DNA of 64,000 nt. It comes from Coptis chinensis (lineage: Eukaryota; Streptophyta; Magnoliopsida; Ranunculales; Ranunculaceae). Positions 43,244 through 55,082 of the stretch are shown here, one piece after another. The position numbers and the translations under genes are program-made. The DNA is taken from NCBI GenBank assembly GCA_015680905.1, contig CM027378.1, positions 2,418,001 through 2,482,000 of the forward strand, read 5' to 3'. The notes under the pieces were generated by a model. It saw nothing but the letters and a program-made list of their open reading frames with translations, made no database searches and had not been told where the DNA came from. Every line of letters begins with the position of its first letter. Within the stretch, counting starts at the first letter, position 1.

Positions 43244-44570
43244 AACGCGTTCATAAACTGTTGTGATGGTTCAATGTCCATGTCCTTTGGACACCTTTCT
43301 ATTGAGATGAATGTTTTCAAAATAATGCAACAGTTACCCGATACGACTATCGATGGAGAAGTCATGATCGAGAGTTAAGCTCAAGATTATTTTAACAACA
43401 CGTTTCTAGAGAATCATATGCACCAATTCCTTTCCTTCGGAAGTTCTGACTTCGATGATGACTCCTATGTAGAGGAAATCAATGCCCTTTTCGAGTCTAC
43501 TCCTATCTTCGATCTTTCTGTAGCTCCATCTTCCGAGTTTGAAGACCTCTTACCTAAACAAGTCTTTACTACTCAAGATGGAGACCCTCCGGAAGCCTTC
43601 TACCCATTCCTCCTACCTCTGTGCTTAAACCTCTTCTTGCTGAGTTGAAATATATCCATCTTGATCCGGATGGTAGTCATCCGGTGATCATATCTTCTCA
43701 GTTGTCTACTGATGAAGAGGCACATTTGATTAGGGTGATTAGGGAACATCGTTCTGCGATCAGTTGGTCCCTAGACGACATTAAGGGGATTGACCCTAGC
43801 GTATGCACACATCGCATACATTTGGAGGATAATGCGAAGACTTCACGCGAACTTCAGCGTCGCTTGAACCCTGCCATGAAAGAGGTGGTCAGGGAAGAAG
43901 TCTTATGGTTACTCGATGCGGCTATCATATATCCCATCTCCGGTAGCGAATGGGTAAGCCCCATTCAAGTAGCTCCTAAAAAATCGGTGTTACCATTGTG
44001 CATAATGCTGCTAGCGAATATGTTTCCACACGAGTTCCTATTAAATGGAGGATCTGTATTGACTACAGATGCTTAAATGCCATGACACGAAATGATCACC
44101 TTCCTTTAGCTTTTATAGATCAGATGCTTGAACGTCTAGCTGGTCATGCTTATTACTATTTTTTAGATGGCTACTCTGGCTATTTTCAGATCATTATCGA
44201 TCCTAACGACCAAGACAAGACTACCTTCATATGTCCTTTTGGAACATATGCCTATAAACGAATGCCTTTTGGCCTTTTTAATGCTCATGGTACCTTCCAG
44301 CGGTGTATGCTTCATATCTTTAGTGACATGGTGGAGCGCTTTATGGAAGTTTTTATGGATGATTTTTCTATTTATAGAAACTCTTTCAGTGACTGTCTTT
44401 CTAAGGTGTTGACACGGTGTGAGGAAAAGAATATGGTTTTAAATTGGGAAAAATGTCATTTTATGGTTAAAAGAGAAATAGTTCTAGGTCATATTGTATC
44501 TAGTGACGGCATAGAAGTAGATAAGGCCAAATTAGATAAAATAGCGTCTCTACCATGCAAGTTTCTATAG
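43244..44570 (+). pseudogene. Gypsy protease end and reverse transcriptase (broken)
   Basis: 43244-43650 is the protease end and linker (MSFGHLSIEMNVFKIMQQ). 43621-44076 and 43998-44570 are the RT domain: HRSAISWSLDDIKGIDPSVC, PISGSEWVSPIQVAPKK, then after a frameshift near 44000 VPIKWRICIDYRCLNAMTRN, FLDGYSGYFQIIIDPNDQDK, TYAYKRMPFGLFNAHGTFQR and the catalytic FMDDFS (44356-44373). It ends VLGHIVSSDGIEVDKAKLDK and a TAG at 44568-44570. The active-site aspartates are kept, but the frame breaks prevent a product. Confidence 0.92.
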
Positions 44571-45192
44571 GCATTTTATCAAGGATTTTTCAAAATTAGC
44601 TAGGCCTTTAACTAATCTTCTTTTAAAAGATGTCATCTTTGATTTCAATTATGACTGCAAACAGGCTTTTGAAATAGTAAAAGCCACTTTAACATCTGCA
44701 CCGATTATATAGCCTCCTGATTGGTCTAAGCCTTTCGAACTTATGTGTGACTCTAGCGATTATGCTGTTGGTGTTATGTTAGGCCAGAAACTAGATGATA
44801 AGTCCACTGTTATTTATTATGCTAGTAAAACTTTAAGTGATGCTCAAAGAAATTATACTACTATGGAAAAGGAATTTTTAGCTGTGGTTTATGCTTTAGA
44901 TAACTTCCATCCTTATTTGGTTGGTTCAAAGACCTTAGTGTACACTAACCATGCAGCTCTTAGGTACCTTCTAGCCAAGAAGGATGCTAAACAGAGATTG
45001 ATCCGATGGATCCTCCTCCTGCAAGAGTTTACCTTAGAAATTAAGGATAAACGAGGGGTCGAAAATGTAGTTGCTGATCACTTATCTAGACTAACCAATG
45101 ACAGTAATAGTGATTCTGAGTCCATTCCTAATTCTTTTCTTGATGAACACCTTATTCTATTTTTTCTGCACCTTGGTATGCCGACATTGTGA
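44571..45192 (+). pseudogene. Gypsy RNase H
   Basis: The connection domain is followed by a TAG at 44710-44712 where Gln is expected (before [17 protein letters not shown]). Then come [80 protein letters not shown] and VVADHLSRL. The DEDD-type catalytic Asp/Glu blocks are all recognisable. Confidence 0.92.
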
Positions 45193-46440
45193 ATTTTTTA
45201 GCTTCTAATATTATTCCTGATGTTTGGTCAAAAAGTGAACGTAAGAAAATTTTTGCCAGAGTTAAGCTATACTACTGGGATGAGCCCTACCTTTTTAAGT
45301 ATTGTGCGGATCAGATTATTCGTCGTTGTATTCTCCAGTGGGAATATAATGAGGTTTTATCCTTCTGCCATGACAAAGCGTGTGGTGGCCATTTTAGTGG
45401 TATGAAAATTGCAGCTAAAGTTCTTCAATGTGGTTTTTATTGGCCTACCCTTTTTAAAGATGCCCAAGTTCACTGAAGGACAACTTGGGCATATCACTAA
45501 ACGTAATATGATGCCTTTAAATCCAATTATGGTAGTGGAAATTTTTGATGTATGGTGAATTGATTTTATGGGTCCTTTTCCTATTTCCCACGGTTTAATT
45601 TATATTCTGGTGGTCGTGGACTACGTGTCTAAATAGATAGAGGCGATGGCTTGTCGTAGCAATGACCATACGACAGTTGTGTTTTTCATTAAGGAATATA
45701 TTTTCTCTCATTTTGGCATTCCTAAAGCCATCATCAATGATGGCAGAACACATTTTTGCAATAGAGTTGTTGCTTCTCTAGTTAAGAAGTACGAAGTTAC
45801 CCATAAGGTGGCAACTCCTTATCAACCGCAAACTAGAGGCCAAGTAGAAGTCTTTAATAGGGAAATTAAAAAAATATTAGAAACAACAGTCAATCCTGAT
45901 CGGAAAGATTGGTCTAAGTGTCTAACAGATGCCTTATGGGCGTATCGGATAGCTTTTAAAACTCCTATAGAAATGTCTCCCTTTATACTTGTGTTTGGAA
46001 AGCCTTGTCACTTGCCCATTGAATTGAAGCACCGTGCTATGTGGGCTATAAAAAGCCCGAACTTCAATATTGATGAGGCGGGTGTCAAGCGCAAATTGCA
46101 ATTAAATGAGCTTGAAGAAATCCATAGCGATTCTTATGATCTAGTGAAGGATTATAAAGCTAACATGAAACGTGTTCATGATAAACAGATTTTATGTAAA
46201 GAGTTTGTAGTTGGTCAAAAGGTTTTGCTTTACAACTCACGTTTGCATATTTTCCCAGGGAAATTAAAAACCTGTTGGTCTAGTCCTTTTTTGTTACTGA
46301 AGTCACCCCTCACAGGGCAATCACCTTGGTAAATCCCAAGGACAACAGTACCTTTCAAGTCAATGGCCAACATTTAAAACATTTTCACGAGTTAAGATCC
46401 ACAGATGTGGAGAATGTCCTTTTACAGGACCTTGTCTATA
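45189..46440 (+). pseudogene. Gypsy integrase (broken)
   Basis: 45189-45476 has the HHCC-side block FCHDKACGGHFSGMKIAAKV and GFYWPTLFKDAQVH; the following CxxC part is lost at a TGA and frame change. The core continues IDFMGPFPISHGLIYILVVV with a TGA at 45556-45558 just before IDF and a TAG at 45634-45636 in place of the Trp of 'SKWIEA'. 45646-46332 carries IINDGRTHFCNRVVASLVKK, ATPYQPQTRGQVEVFNREIK and WAYRIAFKTPIEMSPFILVF, followed by the C-terminal VGQKVLLYNSRLHIFPGKLK. A frameshift at about 46330 leads to a last NPKDNSTFQVNGQHLKHF stretch. Confidence 0.9.
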
Positions 46441-46815
46441 AGGACTAACCTATGATGTTTGGTGTACTTTCTTTCATTTCCATATATATTGGTAAGTGCA
46501 CCATTAAGGTAACCGGACCCTCCATTTGGAGTGTGTGGCTGTAAGTACTGGATCCTAAGTCCACGTTTAACGTAATTCACGCTTTCCACTCTTACATATT
46601 TTCTCCTTTTTGAGTCGTGTTTCTCTATGGAGTGAATTACGTCCTTATTACTTTATTGTTTTCTTTTATATTAAACTTTATTCATAAAAAGTAAAATAAA
46701 ATATATTAAAACCCTATAAACATTAATCTAGTAAGTCTCGGGAATCAGATTTTAAAAGACCCACGTTTAAAACAAATTTTCTAAACTCTGTTTTCAAAAA
46801 TTTGTTTGGGGGTGA

Positions 46816-46995
46816 GGTGTTTGGTCTTTCCATTCTTGATCACTCCATTTACTGTTATGGCTGTCATAATACAAATTACAACCAATAACACTGATTTGAT
46901 GTGCGCTTCTTGGCTACTACTATTAATATCACTGTTGAAGTCAACACAATACTATTTTGGATACTCATGAATACTGAATATTTAATACTAAATAT
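46816..46995. other. Sequence after gypsy truncation, nothing recognised
   Basis: No LTR start where one is expected; unrelated AT-rich DNA leads into the tandem repeat. Confidence 0.4.
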
Positions 46996-47327
46996 TGAAG
47001 AGTGCAGTTAAGGCTTGACTGCTACATGGATACTGAAGAGTGCAGTTTAGGCTTGACTGCTACCTGAAAACATGAGTGCAGTTTAGGTTTGACTGCTACC
47101 TAGATACTGAAGAGTGGAGTTTAGGCTTGACTGCTACCTGGAAACATGAGTGTAGTTTAGGCGTGACTACTACCTAAATACTGATGAGTACAATTTAGGC
47201 TTGACTGTTACCTGAATACTGATGAGTGCAGTTTAGGCTTGACTGCTACCTAGATATTGAGGAATGCAATTTAGGCTTGACTGCTACCTGGATACTAAAG
47301 ATTGCAGTTTAGGCTTGACTGCTACCT
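46996..47327 (+). repeat. Tandem repeat, about 8 units of roughly 42 bp
   Basis: Each unit contains GAGTGCAGTTTAGGCTTGAC followed by TGCTACCTGGATACTGA with variants (AAACATGA in alternating units). Several units alternate between two subtypes, suggesting higher-order duplication of unit pairs. Confidence 0.9.
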
Positions 47328-48680
47328 GCTGAAAGATGAATACTAAATAGTGAGGATGAGGATGTTATTGCTCATACTGTTGAGATGCAAATGGGGCGCA
47401 CTCCCTTGGATATGCCTTGTATGAGGGGCGCACGCCCTCATGACGTCTCCATATTCTCCTTGCCTCATATACTACTCAATGTCCTCATATCTCCATATTC
47501 TCCCCCTCAAATTGGAATATACAAGGCGGAGTTGGAACATATAGAGGCTTGTCTATTACGACTTGAACTTGAAATAGAGGAAACCAAATACCAACGCAAT
47601 AAATAGACTGACCATCCCCAAAGTGATACAACCAACCAATACCCACTTCAAAAAAAATCAAAGACTAAATTATACGACCAAAGATTAACCAATGCCCATG
47701 TCAAAGAACAATATTGTATTCACCAATAGTCATATTCTCATAATGTATAAGAATTAACAAACATCGAAAAACAAAGCAAGAGATACTCAGAGGAAGTGGA
47801 AAACTACCACAAAGCATAGTTGGGCATCCTAACAAACACTCGGATGCGGAAACATACATAAACAAGTCGTGGAAAGCTTAAGCTTTTCAGCCCAAAAGCT
47901 TCCAAATAGAGTGCATCGAGAGAAAGGAAATATCATATCAGCAAATCAGCAGTGAATAATGTTGTAAACAGTGGCAGTGAATAGTGCTCGTTAACAGTAA
48001 ATCAGTGAACAGTACTACAAACAATGGTGGTGAATTGTTCCATGAACAGTGAACCCAAGAGCATAAAAAGAATATAATCATATCTGCCCGCCGGAAAAGA
48101 AAATCTCCAACTGAAAGAAACAATACCACCAAAATGAATAAAAGACAGATAAACTTGAGCCTTGTCAACCAAAGAGCTTCCAAAAAGAGTTCATCAAGAG
48201 AAAAAGAAGACTAGATCAGCAAACACCATCGGAAACGTGCTATTTCATACAGATGGGCACGTGCCTATGAATCAAGATAGAAGAATTTCAAACTTTGTTG
48301 GTCTCTTCTTATGAGAAAGATTGAAACTTGAATAGTGAAAAAGAATTGATTTTTTTCTCTTATATACTGATTTTGGGGATACATCTCCTAGCATACCACT
48401 AAACTTAGATTTGAACTTGATACTCTGATATCATGTTAGTGGTGATGTTAGGAGAGTTGTGACATAATTGTAATAGGGGATACATCTCCTAGCATACCAC
48501 TAAACTTAGATTAGTTGTGACATGATTGTAAAAGAATTGATTTTTTTTCCTTGTATACTGATTTTGGGGATACATCTCCTAGCATACCACTAAACTTAGA
48601 TTTGAACCTGATGCTCTGATATCATGTTAGTGGTGATGCTAGGAGAGTTGTGACATGATTGTAATAGGGAAACCAGTAAG
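47328..48680 (-). mobile_element. Decayed copia-type LTR element, minus strand
   Basis: A CTCCCCCTCAAATTGG at about 47499-47514 is, inverted, the polypurine tract of a copia element, with an LTR to its left. GCTCTGATATCATG at about 48432 and 48611 is the inverted primer site (usually GCTCTGATACCA) with an LTR to its right. The internal region between (about 1 kb) has no ORF. GGGGCGCACGCCCTCAT words near 47415-47440 and 48974-48992 could mark the two LTRs. The primer-site region is duplicated in tandem (48355-48480 and 48547-48672). Boundaries are uncertain. Confidence 0.45.
48355..48672 (+). repeat. Tandem duplication, period about 190 bp
   Basis: The block with ACTGATTTTGGGGATACATC, CTCCTAGCATACCACTAAAC and GTTAGTGGTGATG(T/C)TAGG occurs twice, with a shorter third piece (GGGGATACATCTCCTAGC) at 48478. 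Confidence 0.85.
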
Positions 48681-48748
48681 AAAAAGAATGGAGAAGAGAG
48701 GAGGCTAGAATAATAGGGTTAGAGTGTTAACTCATACTCTACCCAGAG

Positions 48749-48751
<3 letters not shown>

Positions 48752-48821
<70 letters not shown>
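48752..48821. repeat. (AT)n microsatellite
   Basis: About 34 AT units inside the presumed copia LTR remnant. Confidence 0.95.
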
Positions 48822-48823
<2 letters not shown>

Positions 48824-50850
48824 ACCTATTTTGGGTGTTAAGGTACCCTAATACATGAGAATAGAAAATACTAGATACGGTTGCCAAACTGATAGTCCAT
48901 ACTTCTAGAAACGTGGGACTTTACATACGTCAACAATATATAAGGGGTGTCTGCCCTCATGTAAGAAGCAAATAAGGGGCGCACGCCCTCATACTTCAAA
49001 TACTTCAACATATCTATTAAAGCATGAGACGTGCAACGAACTATGCATCCATAGAAATTTTTTGTAAAATACCATTTCAATTTCTATGCTCATCAACAAC
49101 TCAAAATACATTATGATAGCATACAGTCTAGGCAATACCTGGCAGCACCATATCACTAGAAGTCTGGAACACTAGAGCACCATAATTGATTCCTTGAAAA
49201 ACTTTCAAAATTCAAAGTAGCTTAAGTGGAAGCATAAGAACTGCACTCTTTATAGAACCAAACGATTCGTTCAACAAATCATTTGAGATTATAGAAATAA
49301 ACGCATATACGCATGCATTATGTTCCATGACCACTCTGTATATATCTAGAATCCGAGTGGCCCAGTGTAGTTTGGGCTTTGAGGGTGTACACAAAAGGAG
49401 TGTGTTGTAATGCATCTTTTCCTAAATTTCACTTCTTAGTTCTTACACTAAAACAGTACAACCCAACTACTACTTTAGTAGTTTAGTCAGCAAATAGATG
49501 CTCCCTTGCTCGTCCTGCGTGGCCTGTCACCAGTCATCATCACGATCCAAAGTATGGATTTTCCATTTTCATCCTTTCCATATATGACAAATAAATTTGA
49601 AAACAAAGTTAATAAGAAAAACTAATTATTAGAGCAGACCCAGGCATGCTCAATGTAGTTACACCTTAAAGTATTCTTCCCCAAGTAACTCTAATTCTAA
49701 TAGATACTTTTTATAGATTAATGAAATGTTATGGCGTTCTGCACTGGTAAATATTCTTAAATCAGGTCATGATTGTAAAGGTTCTATTTAGTCTAGGCTT
49801 TACAAATTGTGTTTGAGGAGGAGGAGAAGGGGTTTGGATATTGTAAAGACCAAGTTCGCTTATGAACTAGCTGCCTACGTATCAAACTCTCATTTTAGAG
49901 GGGGAGAGTTGAATTAGGTCTGACGTAGTTCATGTAGGTGGTTTTATAGGCATTGAGGATGTTGATCTACATGACACGTGCATTGCCACGAACAGATGTG
50001 TGGTTGAGATTGAGGATGAGTGTAGAGTTGGTTTTGGTAGGAATTCAGTAATGATGGAGAGTGGTTGGAGTGGTTCGTAGATTACGGTGATTGGTTGTAC
50101 AAGTATGGCCTTGGTAATGATTGCATTTGGATAAGGAATGATGTTCCAAGATGAAGCGTTCCGTGTCATGCATTCTGCGTTACTCTGGAGCGAGTTGAAG
50201 TAGACCACCTACACGAGGTGAGCTACTTACGAAGCGATCTTGGAGAACAATGACATGAGGTCGGTATGATTTCTGCTTATGTTGGACGCGTGCTTGATAT
50301 TCATTAGATGTGAATATTACTCCCTCACACAGCCCCATCTCAGTAGGTTGCTTTATACGGAGAAGCGATCTGCTGAGAAAGAATGATAGCACGTGTCTCG
50401 CATAAGTGAGATGGAGAATGTTTGCGAATCAAAAATATTCATCGTGTTGGATAGATCGTTCTGCTGTTGTATAACGAACTGGTGTGATCTTTAGTAGGCA
50501 CGTGGTGGGCACGTGGGAGAATATGAGCAGTTGAGTTTGAAAATGCGTCGCCGCTTTTTTCGGGATGTGAAAAGACAAGACAGCTCTTTTGGTAGACGTG
50601 TGGGCTAGGGCCTAGGGTGTAATCATCATGCATCAGGAACTGGAGGGTCGATTATACAAAATCAAATTTGGAGAATCTGGAAAGTCATTTTTCGTTTCTC
50701 CTCCAGAAAGCGTAGCGGCTAAACTCTTCAGGTTATTGTTTCCACTATTAGAGCTCTTCCTTTTCCTTCTGCTGTTGCGTGTTTCCTTTGGTTGTTAGGT
50801 CGATCTTTAGCGTTTGTTGCTTAGGTTTGGCATTTGCTAAGAAAAAGGAG
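48822..50850. other. Intergenic and leader region of the transposon-protein gene
   Basis: No gene recognised in 2 kb. Composition becomes less AT-rich from about 49800. 50690-50850, with CT-rich patches, probably contains the promoter or leader of the gene starting at 50851; no clear TATA box was singled out. Confidence 0.4.
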
Positions 50851-52758
50851 ATGTTTGACTCTGATGATACTCGATCTGAGGAGATTCGTGAAGTATCTTT
50901 GAGTTGTGGGGAAATAGAGGAGGAAAGTGAAAATAGTGGGGTGTGAGAGTGAACATGATGATGATGAGGCTGAAGTTAGAGGTGAAGAGGGTGATGCCCG
51001 ATCTGAATCTGTGGTTGCTATAGCGAGCACTTCAAGTCGAGACGAGGGGTCGTCTTCTAGTGGACTGTCCCCAAGGATCGTAGACAAACGTGTGGTGAGG
51101 GCTTTCAACAAACTGAGAGAAGCTTACAGGATAGATGTAAACTACCTAGAGATCCACGAACCAGGAAGGAATGTAAAGGTGTTAAGTGAAGGCTACGTCC
51201 CACCGAACTTTGGGGTATTAGTTTGTGAGGGGCAGCTGAGGGCAGGTATGAGGATACCGTTCTCGAAGTTGACCTGTGATTTTTTGAACTTTTGTTGGAA
51301 AGTGCCATGCCAGTTCGTGTGTAATACCTGGCGGTTGCTTAGGGTGTTTGACTTGCTAAATGCGGGTGGTGAATATCACATAGATGTCATTGATATCATC
51401 GAACACTTTTCTATAAAGCGATCCGTTGCATTTAACTTTAGCTTGCAAACGGTGACGAGGAGATCTAGTGTGTTGGATGGAGTAAGCAATGAGGCTTGGG
51501 AGAAGAGGCCGTTATTGTTGGTTGAGAGCTTCTGTGCTAGAGGAGTTGGTATCAACAATAGGATTTGTAACTTTTCGGGTGGGTAAGAGTACACTGTTCG
51601 ATTGTTTTGGTTTCTGTGATTGTTGACATTGTATCTGACACGTTCCTATGCTGTTTTGGAAGAACTTGTTATAAAAAAGCGAACTAACCGTCAGGTGATA
51701 GAGAAATTTGCAAGGCTAACTCGAGCTGAGAAACAGGCGAAGCTACCTAAAGTTACACACTATTTTGTAGAAAGAGGAGGGCGTGTTATCAGGGAGAAGA
51801 GAAAAATTTAGAAGAAGAGAGCTTGAGGTGTAACTGCTTGTGAAGCAACCAGCAAAACTATGATGGAGACGAGAAATGACAACCTGGTGATGAGGGAAGA
51901 GAGGAACCGACATCGTTCTAGTCCACGGTGACCTGTTAGAGGTGCTGGAGGCTCAGGAACTGGAGCTGGGAGGGGGCATGAGAATGAGCCCTACGATGTG
52001 GAGACCATAGCCTTTGTTCCGCATGAGCGGAGTCGCTCCCTGAAGAGAAAGGTTGATGAGTCTGAGTCGAGAGCTGCCAAGGTCGCAAAAGTGGCTGAAA
52101 CTGTGCTTGAGGTTGGCTCAGGATCTTGCGGTGGTGGGCGAACTGGTGGGAAGGCAGTTCGTAGCTCTAGGTCGAGGCCACAGATCGACTTTAGTGTTCT
52201 GGGTGATGGGGACGCTGAGGTCATGCCGATCAGGGTTACTGGAGATACTACTGGTAGGATGAAAGGGAAGGCTGTTGTTAAGGAGACTGGGAAGGTCACT
52301 CTGGAAGTGGGAGGGATGACCTGGAATGCAATTTGGTGTATGTGGATGAAGTTACTGGTAAGAAACTTCTTGTGAAGAGGTTGGATTATAGCTATCAGTC
52401 TGCGCTTATAGCGGCCTATCTACTGGAGGGGATGACGCTGGATGGTGATAGGAAAGACTTGGACTCGAAGGAGCTGGAGGAGAACTTGTGGGCTATGGAT
52501 AAGGCGTGCTTCTTGGTAAGTGTTTCTTTTGCTATGGTAGGTGTTTCTTTGTGTTGTTTCATGTTTATGCTTGGTAATGATACTGTGTTGCGATCTCACT
52601 GGTGCAGTTCATTATTGGGTACCAAAAATTGAAGATGGCGGCTCAAATTGCTGAACTGGAGAAGACTGATGTCGAGTCTTTGAAGGACGAGCTGTCGTCT
52701 CTTAGAGACGTGCAGCAGTCTGAGAAGAAGGAATTGGACGCTTTGAGAGGACAATTCA
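50851..52758 (+). pseudogene. Retroelement-associated 'plant transposon' protein, 5' part, interrupted by CACTA
   Basis: The start is ATG 50851 (MFDSDDTRSEEIREVS), an acidic N-terminus. A one-base insertion near 50938 shifts the frame into 50927-51586. That frame carries a globular domain (VPPNFGVLVCEGQLRAGMRI, PFSKLTCDFLNFCWKVPCQF, NTWRLLRVFDLLNAGGEYHI) resembling the plant 'putative gypsy-type transposon' domain (PF04195-like) found in proteins of large retroelements. Likely introns: about 80 bp after GTGG|GTAAGA (51583) and 52516-52607 (CTTG|GTAAGT...GTGCAG|TTC). The middle exon (51998-52500) is basic and Gly/Arg-rich. The last exon (52608 on) is a coiled coil (IAELEKTDVESLKDELSSLR) cut at 52758 by the CACTA element. 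The rest is at 63747-63958. Confidence 0.65.
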
Positions 52759-52839
52759 CACTACACCTTAACAGGCTATTTACAAAGGCAAAAAACCATT
52801 GCTAATAATTTTCGCAACACTTGGCATGGGTAATGTGTT

Positions 52840-53050
52840 GGAAATATTTGCAACGGTTAATAAGCGTTGCAAACAGAAATTTCCAACAGGTATTAACCGT
52901 TGCAAACAAAAATTTCCAACGCTTTTTATAACTATTTTGTAATTTGTTAAAAATATTACCAACGGTTCTTAACCGTTGCAAAGTTGTTAGTTAATTAAAA
53001 AAAATTAATTTAAAAGTCGTTTGTAACGGTTATAAACCGTTGCTGATGGG
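52840..53050. repeat. Subterminal repeats of CACTA 2, left end
   Basis: At least five copies of an AACGGTTnnnAACCGTTGC-like palindromic unit within 200 bp, matched at the right end near 63655-63700. Confidence 0.75.
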
Positions 53051-53749
53051 TTGCTGATAAAAAATAATTATTTCTCATATTTAGTAGCAAGACCAGCTAA
53101 ACCTACAAAAAATGAATGGCATCCACAATTTTTCCTCAAAATCCCTACAAGTACCCTTACTGCTAGATGTTCACACAACACCTACACATGCAATCCCAAC
53201 ACCAGGTACAAGCAAAAGAATACAAGACATACAAATAAACAACACACAGGAAGTTCTAAAGGCTTAAAACTCCTATTCCAGTGTTAAACCATGGAGAAGA
53301 TATATAATAAAGGAAATGTCATAAAAGTCTTAATGACAAATAGTACACCTGTTATTACAAGATAGAAAACTTAATATTCCAACAATCAACCCATCACCTA
53401 AATCACAATGAAAATGTGTTGCTGCAAAAACCAACCCAACACCAGAAATATAATGGGTGTCTTAAGATTTACTAAACAAGTGTGGTCAAGGATAAAGAGA
53501 GTCATGGGACTCATTACAACAGTAATGAACTATAACTTTAACAGTTTGACTACTTAGGACAACAACCAAAACTGAAGCAGATTTTGAGATCACTAGATCT
53601 ATGGTGTGTGCCACAGGTTTTAGATCTACCAATACCAATTGCTTGGGTGCGTTTGAAAGCCAAGATCCAAATTGGAAGCGAAAGTCCCTCCAGTATATTA
53701 TGGTGGAAGGTGCTACAATTCCGCCGTGGTTTCTTCCTGTCAGAGTGTG
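53051..53749. other. Interior of CACTA 2, nothing recognised
   Basis: AT-rich. A minus-strand frame continues past the COG7 exon to 53550 but loses similarity after LSEALS, so it is probably intron or unrelated sequence. Confidence 0.4.
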
Positions 53750-53754
53750 TGTGG

Positions 53755-54240
53755 GCAGAGAGAGATAAAGCTTCGGATAGATGAGGTTGAACCATTTCTT
53801 CTAGTCTATCTTCTAACACCTCAAGCTGCTTTCTAACATTCGCAAACTCTGCAACCTAATACACATAGAAACTCAAGAACCATATCAGCAGACCTTAGGA
53901 AGCCTAATACCTTTCTACACAAAACATAATAAATCCAAAAAATTTACCTCGCCTACAGCAGTAGACAGGCAATGTCTCATGTTGGCCAAAGTTTCTGCAG
54001 CCTGTGGAAGATCTCCACTGGCAAACACATCCTCCACACTAGCACTTAATTGAGTTAACCCTGCAACATCCTGTTTATAATTCCATAATAAGACAAAATC
54101 CACAAATCGGAGAGAACTTAGGAACCAGCATTATAAATTACCTGAAGTGTTTCATAAGCTGCTTCCATTCTTTGTTTGACTATGTCGACTTTTGCAAGGG
54201 TATCAACAGATTCACCTGACGTGCCCTCCGCTTACACTTG
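53755..54240 (-). pseudogene. COG7: Captured COG7 gene fragment, three exons with introns
   Basis: The minus strand encodes three consecutive pieces of plant COG7, a subunit of the conserved oligomeric Golgi tethering complex. About 54142-54240 gives EGTSGESVDTLAKVD and IVKQRMEAAYETLQ; 53948-54070 gives DVAGLTQLSASVEDVFASGD, LPQAAETLANMRHCL and VGE; about 53755-53855 gives VAEFANVRKQLEVLEDRLEE and MVQPHLSEAL. Splice sites (CTTCAG|GTAAT, AACAG|GATG, GAG|GTAAAT, CTAG|GTTG) are intact. The capture was therefore of genomic DNA, not cDNA. A TAA lies just upstream of the first piece (near 54232), one codon is added in HCLSTAVGE, and the rest of COG7 is absent. Confidence 0.85.
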
Positions 54241-55082
54241 GGCAGTGTTAAATCTATGTATGCTAGGCACAAGCTTATATTCATTGAGATATACAAGTAA
54301 AGAATGGTTTTTTATTATACCTTATGAAGTTTGAGGAGAATACTGGAAACAAAAGAGCGGAAAGAAAGGGCAACATCACGAACTAAGCAAATAATATCAC
54401 AACGTTAATTCAAACGCTACTCATGACCAAGAAACGAGGATTGTTCTAGCTTCAAAAGTTGTATTTCAAATGTCAAACTAGCTTGCTATAAAGAGAAAGT
54501 GCAAATGGTTTACCTCAATGAATGAAACTCTGATTAGAAACTCAGCAATAGTTGTGTAACTATAGAATAGTAATATCTTTCTTTTCTTTTTATGATTGAT
54601 TGATTTAGCTATCCTGGTGTGCTATTTCATATAGGTCACCATGCTGGATCTTCAGTATCCGTGTCAAACACCGATACCCGATAGTCGTCAATGTTACTTA
54701 GAATTCAACTCATTAGTCATTACAATCAAACTTATATACAGACCCACCCTAGGTCGACAATTACAAGGAAACAAAATTTTTAAAACCACAAAGCATGTTA
54801 ATAATCTAGCTTGTACTGAGTCACATCCCCCATAACATCCACTACCACTAAAGATAATCTATTTTATTAATTTTAGACCAGATATGTAAAAACACAAGAC
54901 GATTATGTAAACTTCAATGTAACCGCTTAAGGCTCAAAAGCTATAAAAGCCAATGTAGTTTAGGAGAATGAAAACTACTATACATGAAACAGGGTCAAGG
55001 TGAAAAAAATGGTCTTCTCTAGGATCACTAAAGATAGATGATGACATCTGAAGGCACAAAATGATACACAAACTGTGACTAA
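54241..55082. other. Interior of CACTA 2 between captured fragments
   Basis: Non-coding; 54241-54600 could still be COG7 intron and 54900-55082 the intron after the last BMS1 exon. No domain seen. Confidence 0.4.

Larger units (their letters stand above)
37743..46815 (+). mobile_element. Gypsy element B (Athila/OTA-like), 3' truncated, with nested solo LTR
   Basis: One LTR (37743-39083), then primer site, gag, protease, RT, RNase H and integrase in gypsy order on the plus strand, ending at a polypurine-like TTTGGGGGTGAGG (46801-46813). The expected second TGATAAG LTR does not follow, so the 3' LTR is lost. A 1.26-kb solo LTR (41976-43238) interrupts the protease region. Motifs such as FMDDFS in RT, the CNLCFSLEHIDSYC knuckle and the LGASVN protease block point to the non-chromovirus OTA branch. 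Many stops and frameshifts make it dead. Confidence 0.9.

Noticed and set aside
46996..47327. CRISPR-like array
   Set aside because: The units are continuous tandem repeats without unique spacers, and the DNA is plant nuclear.
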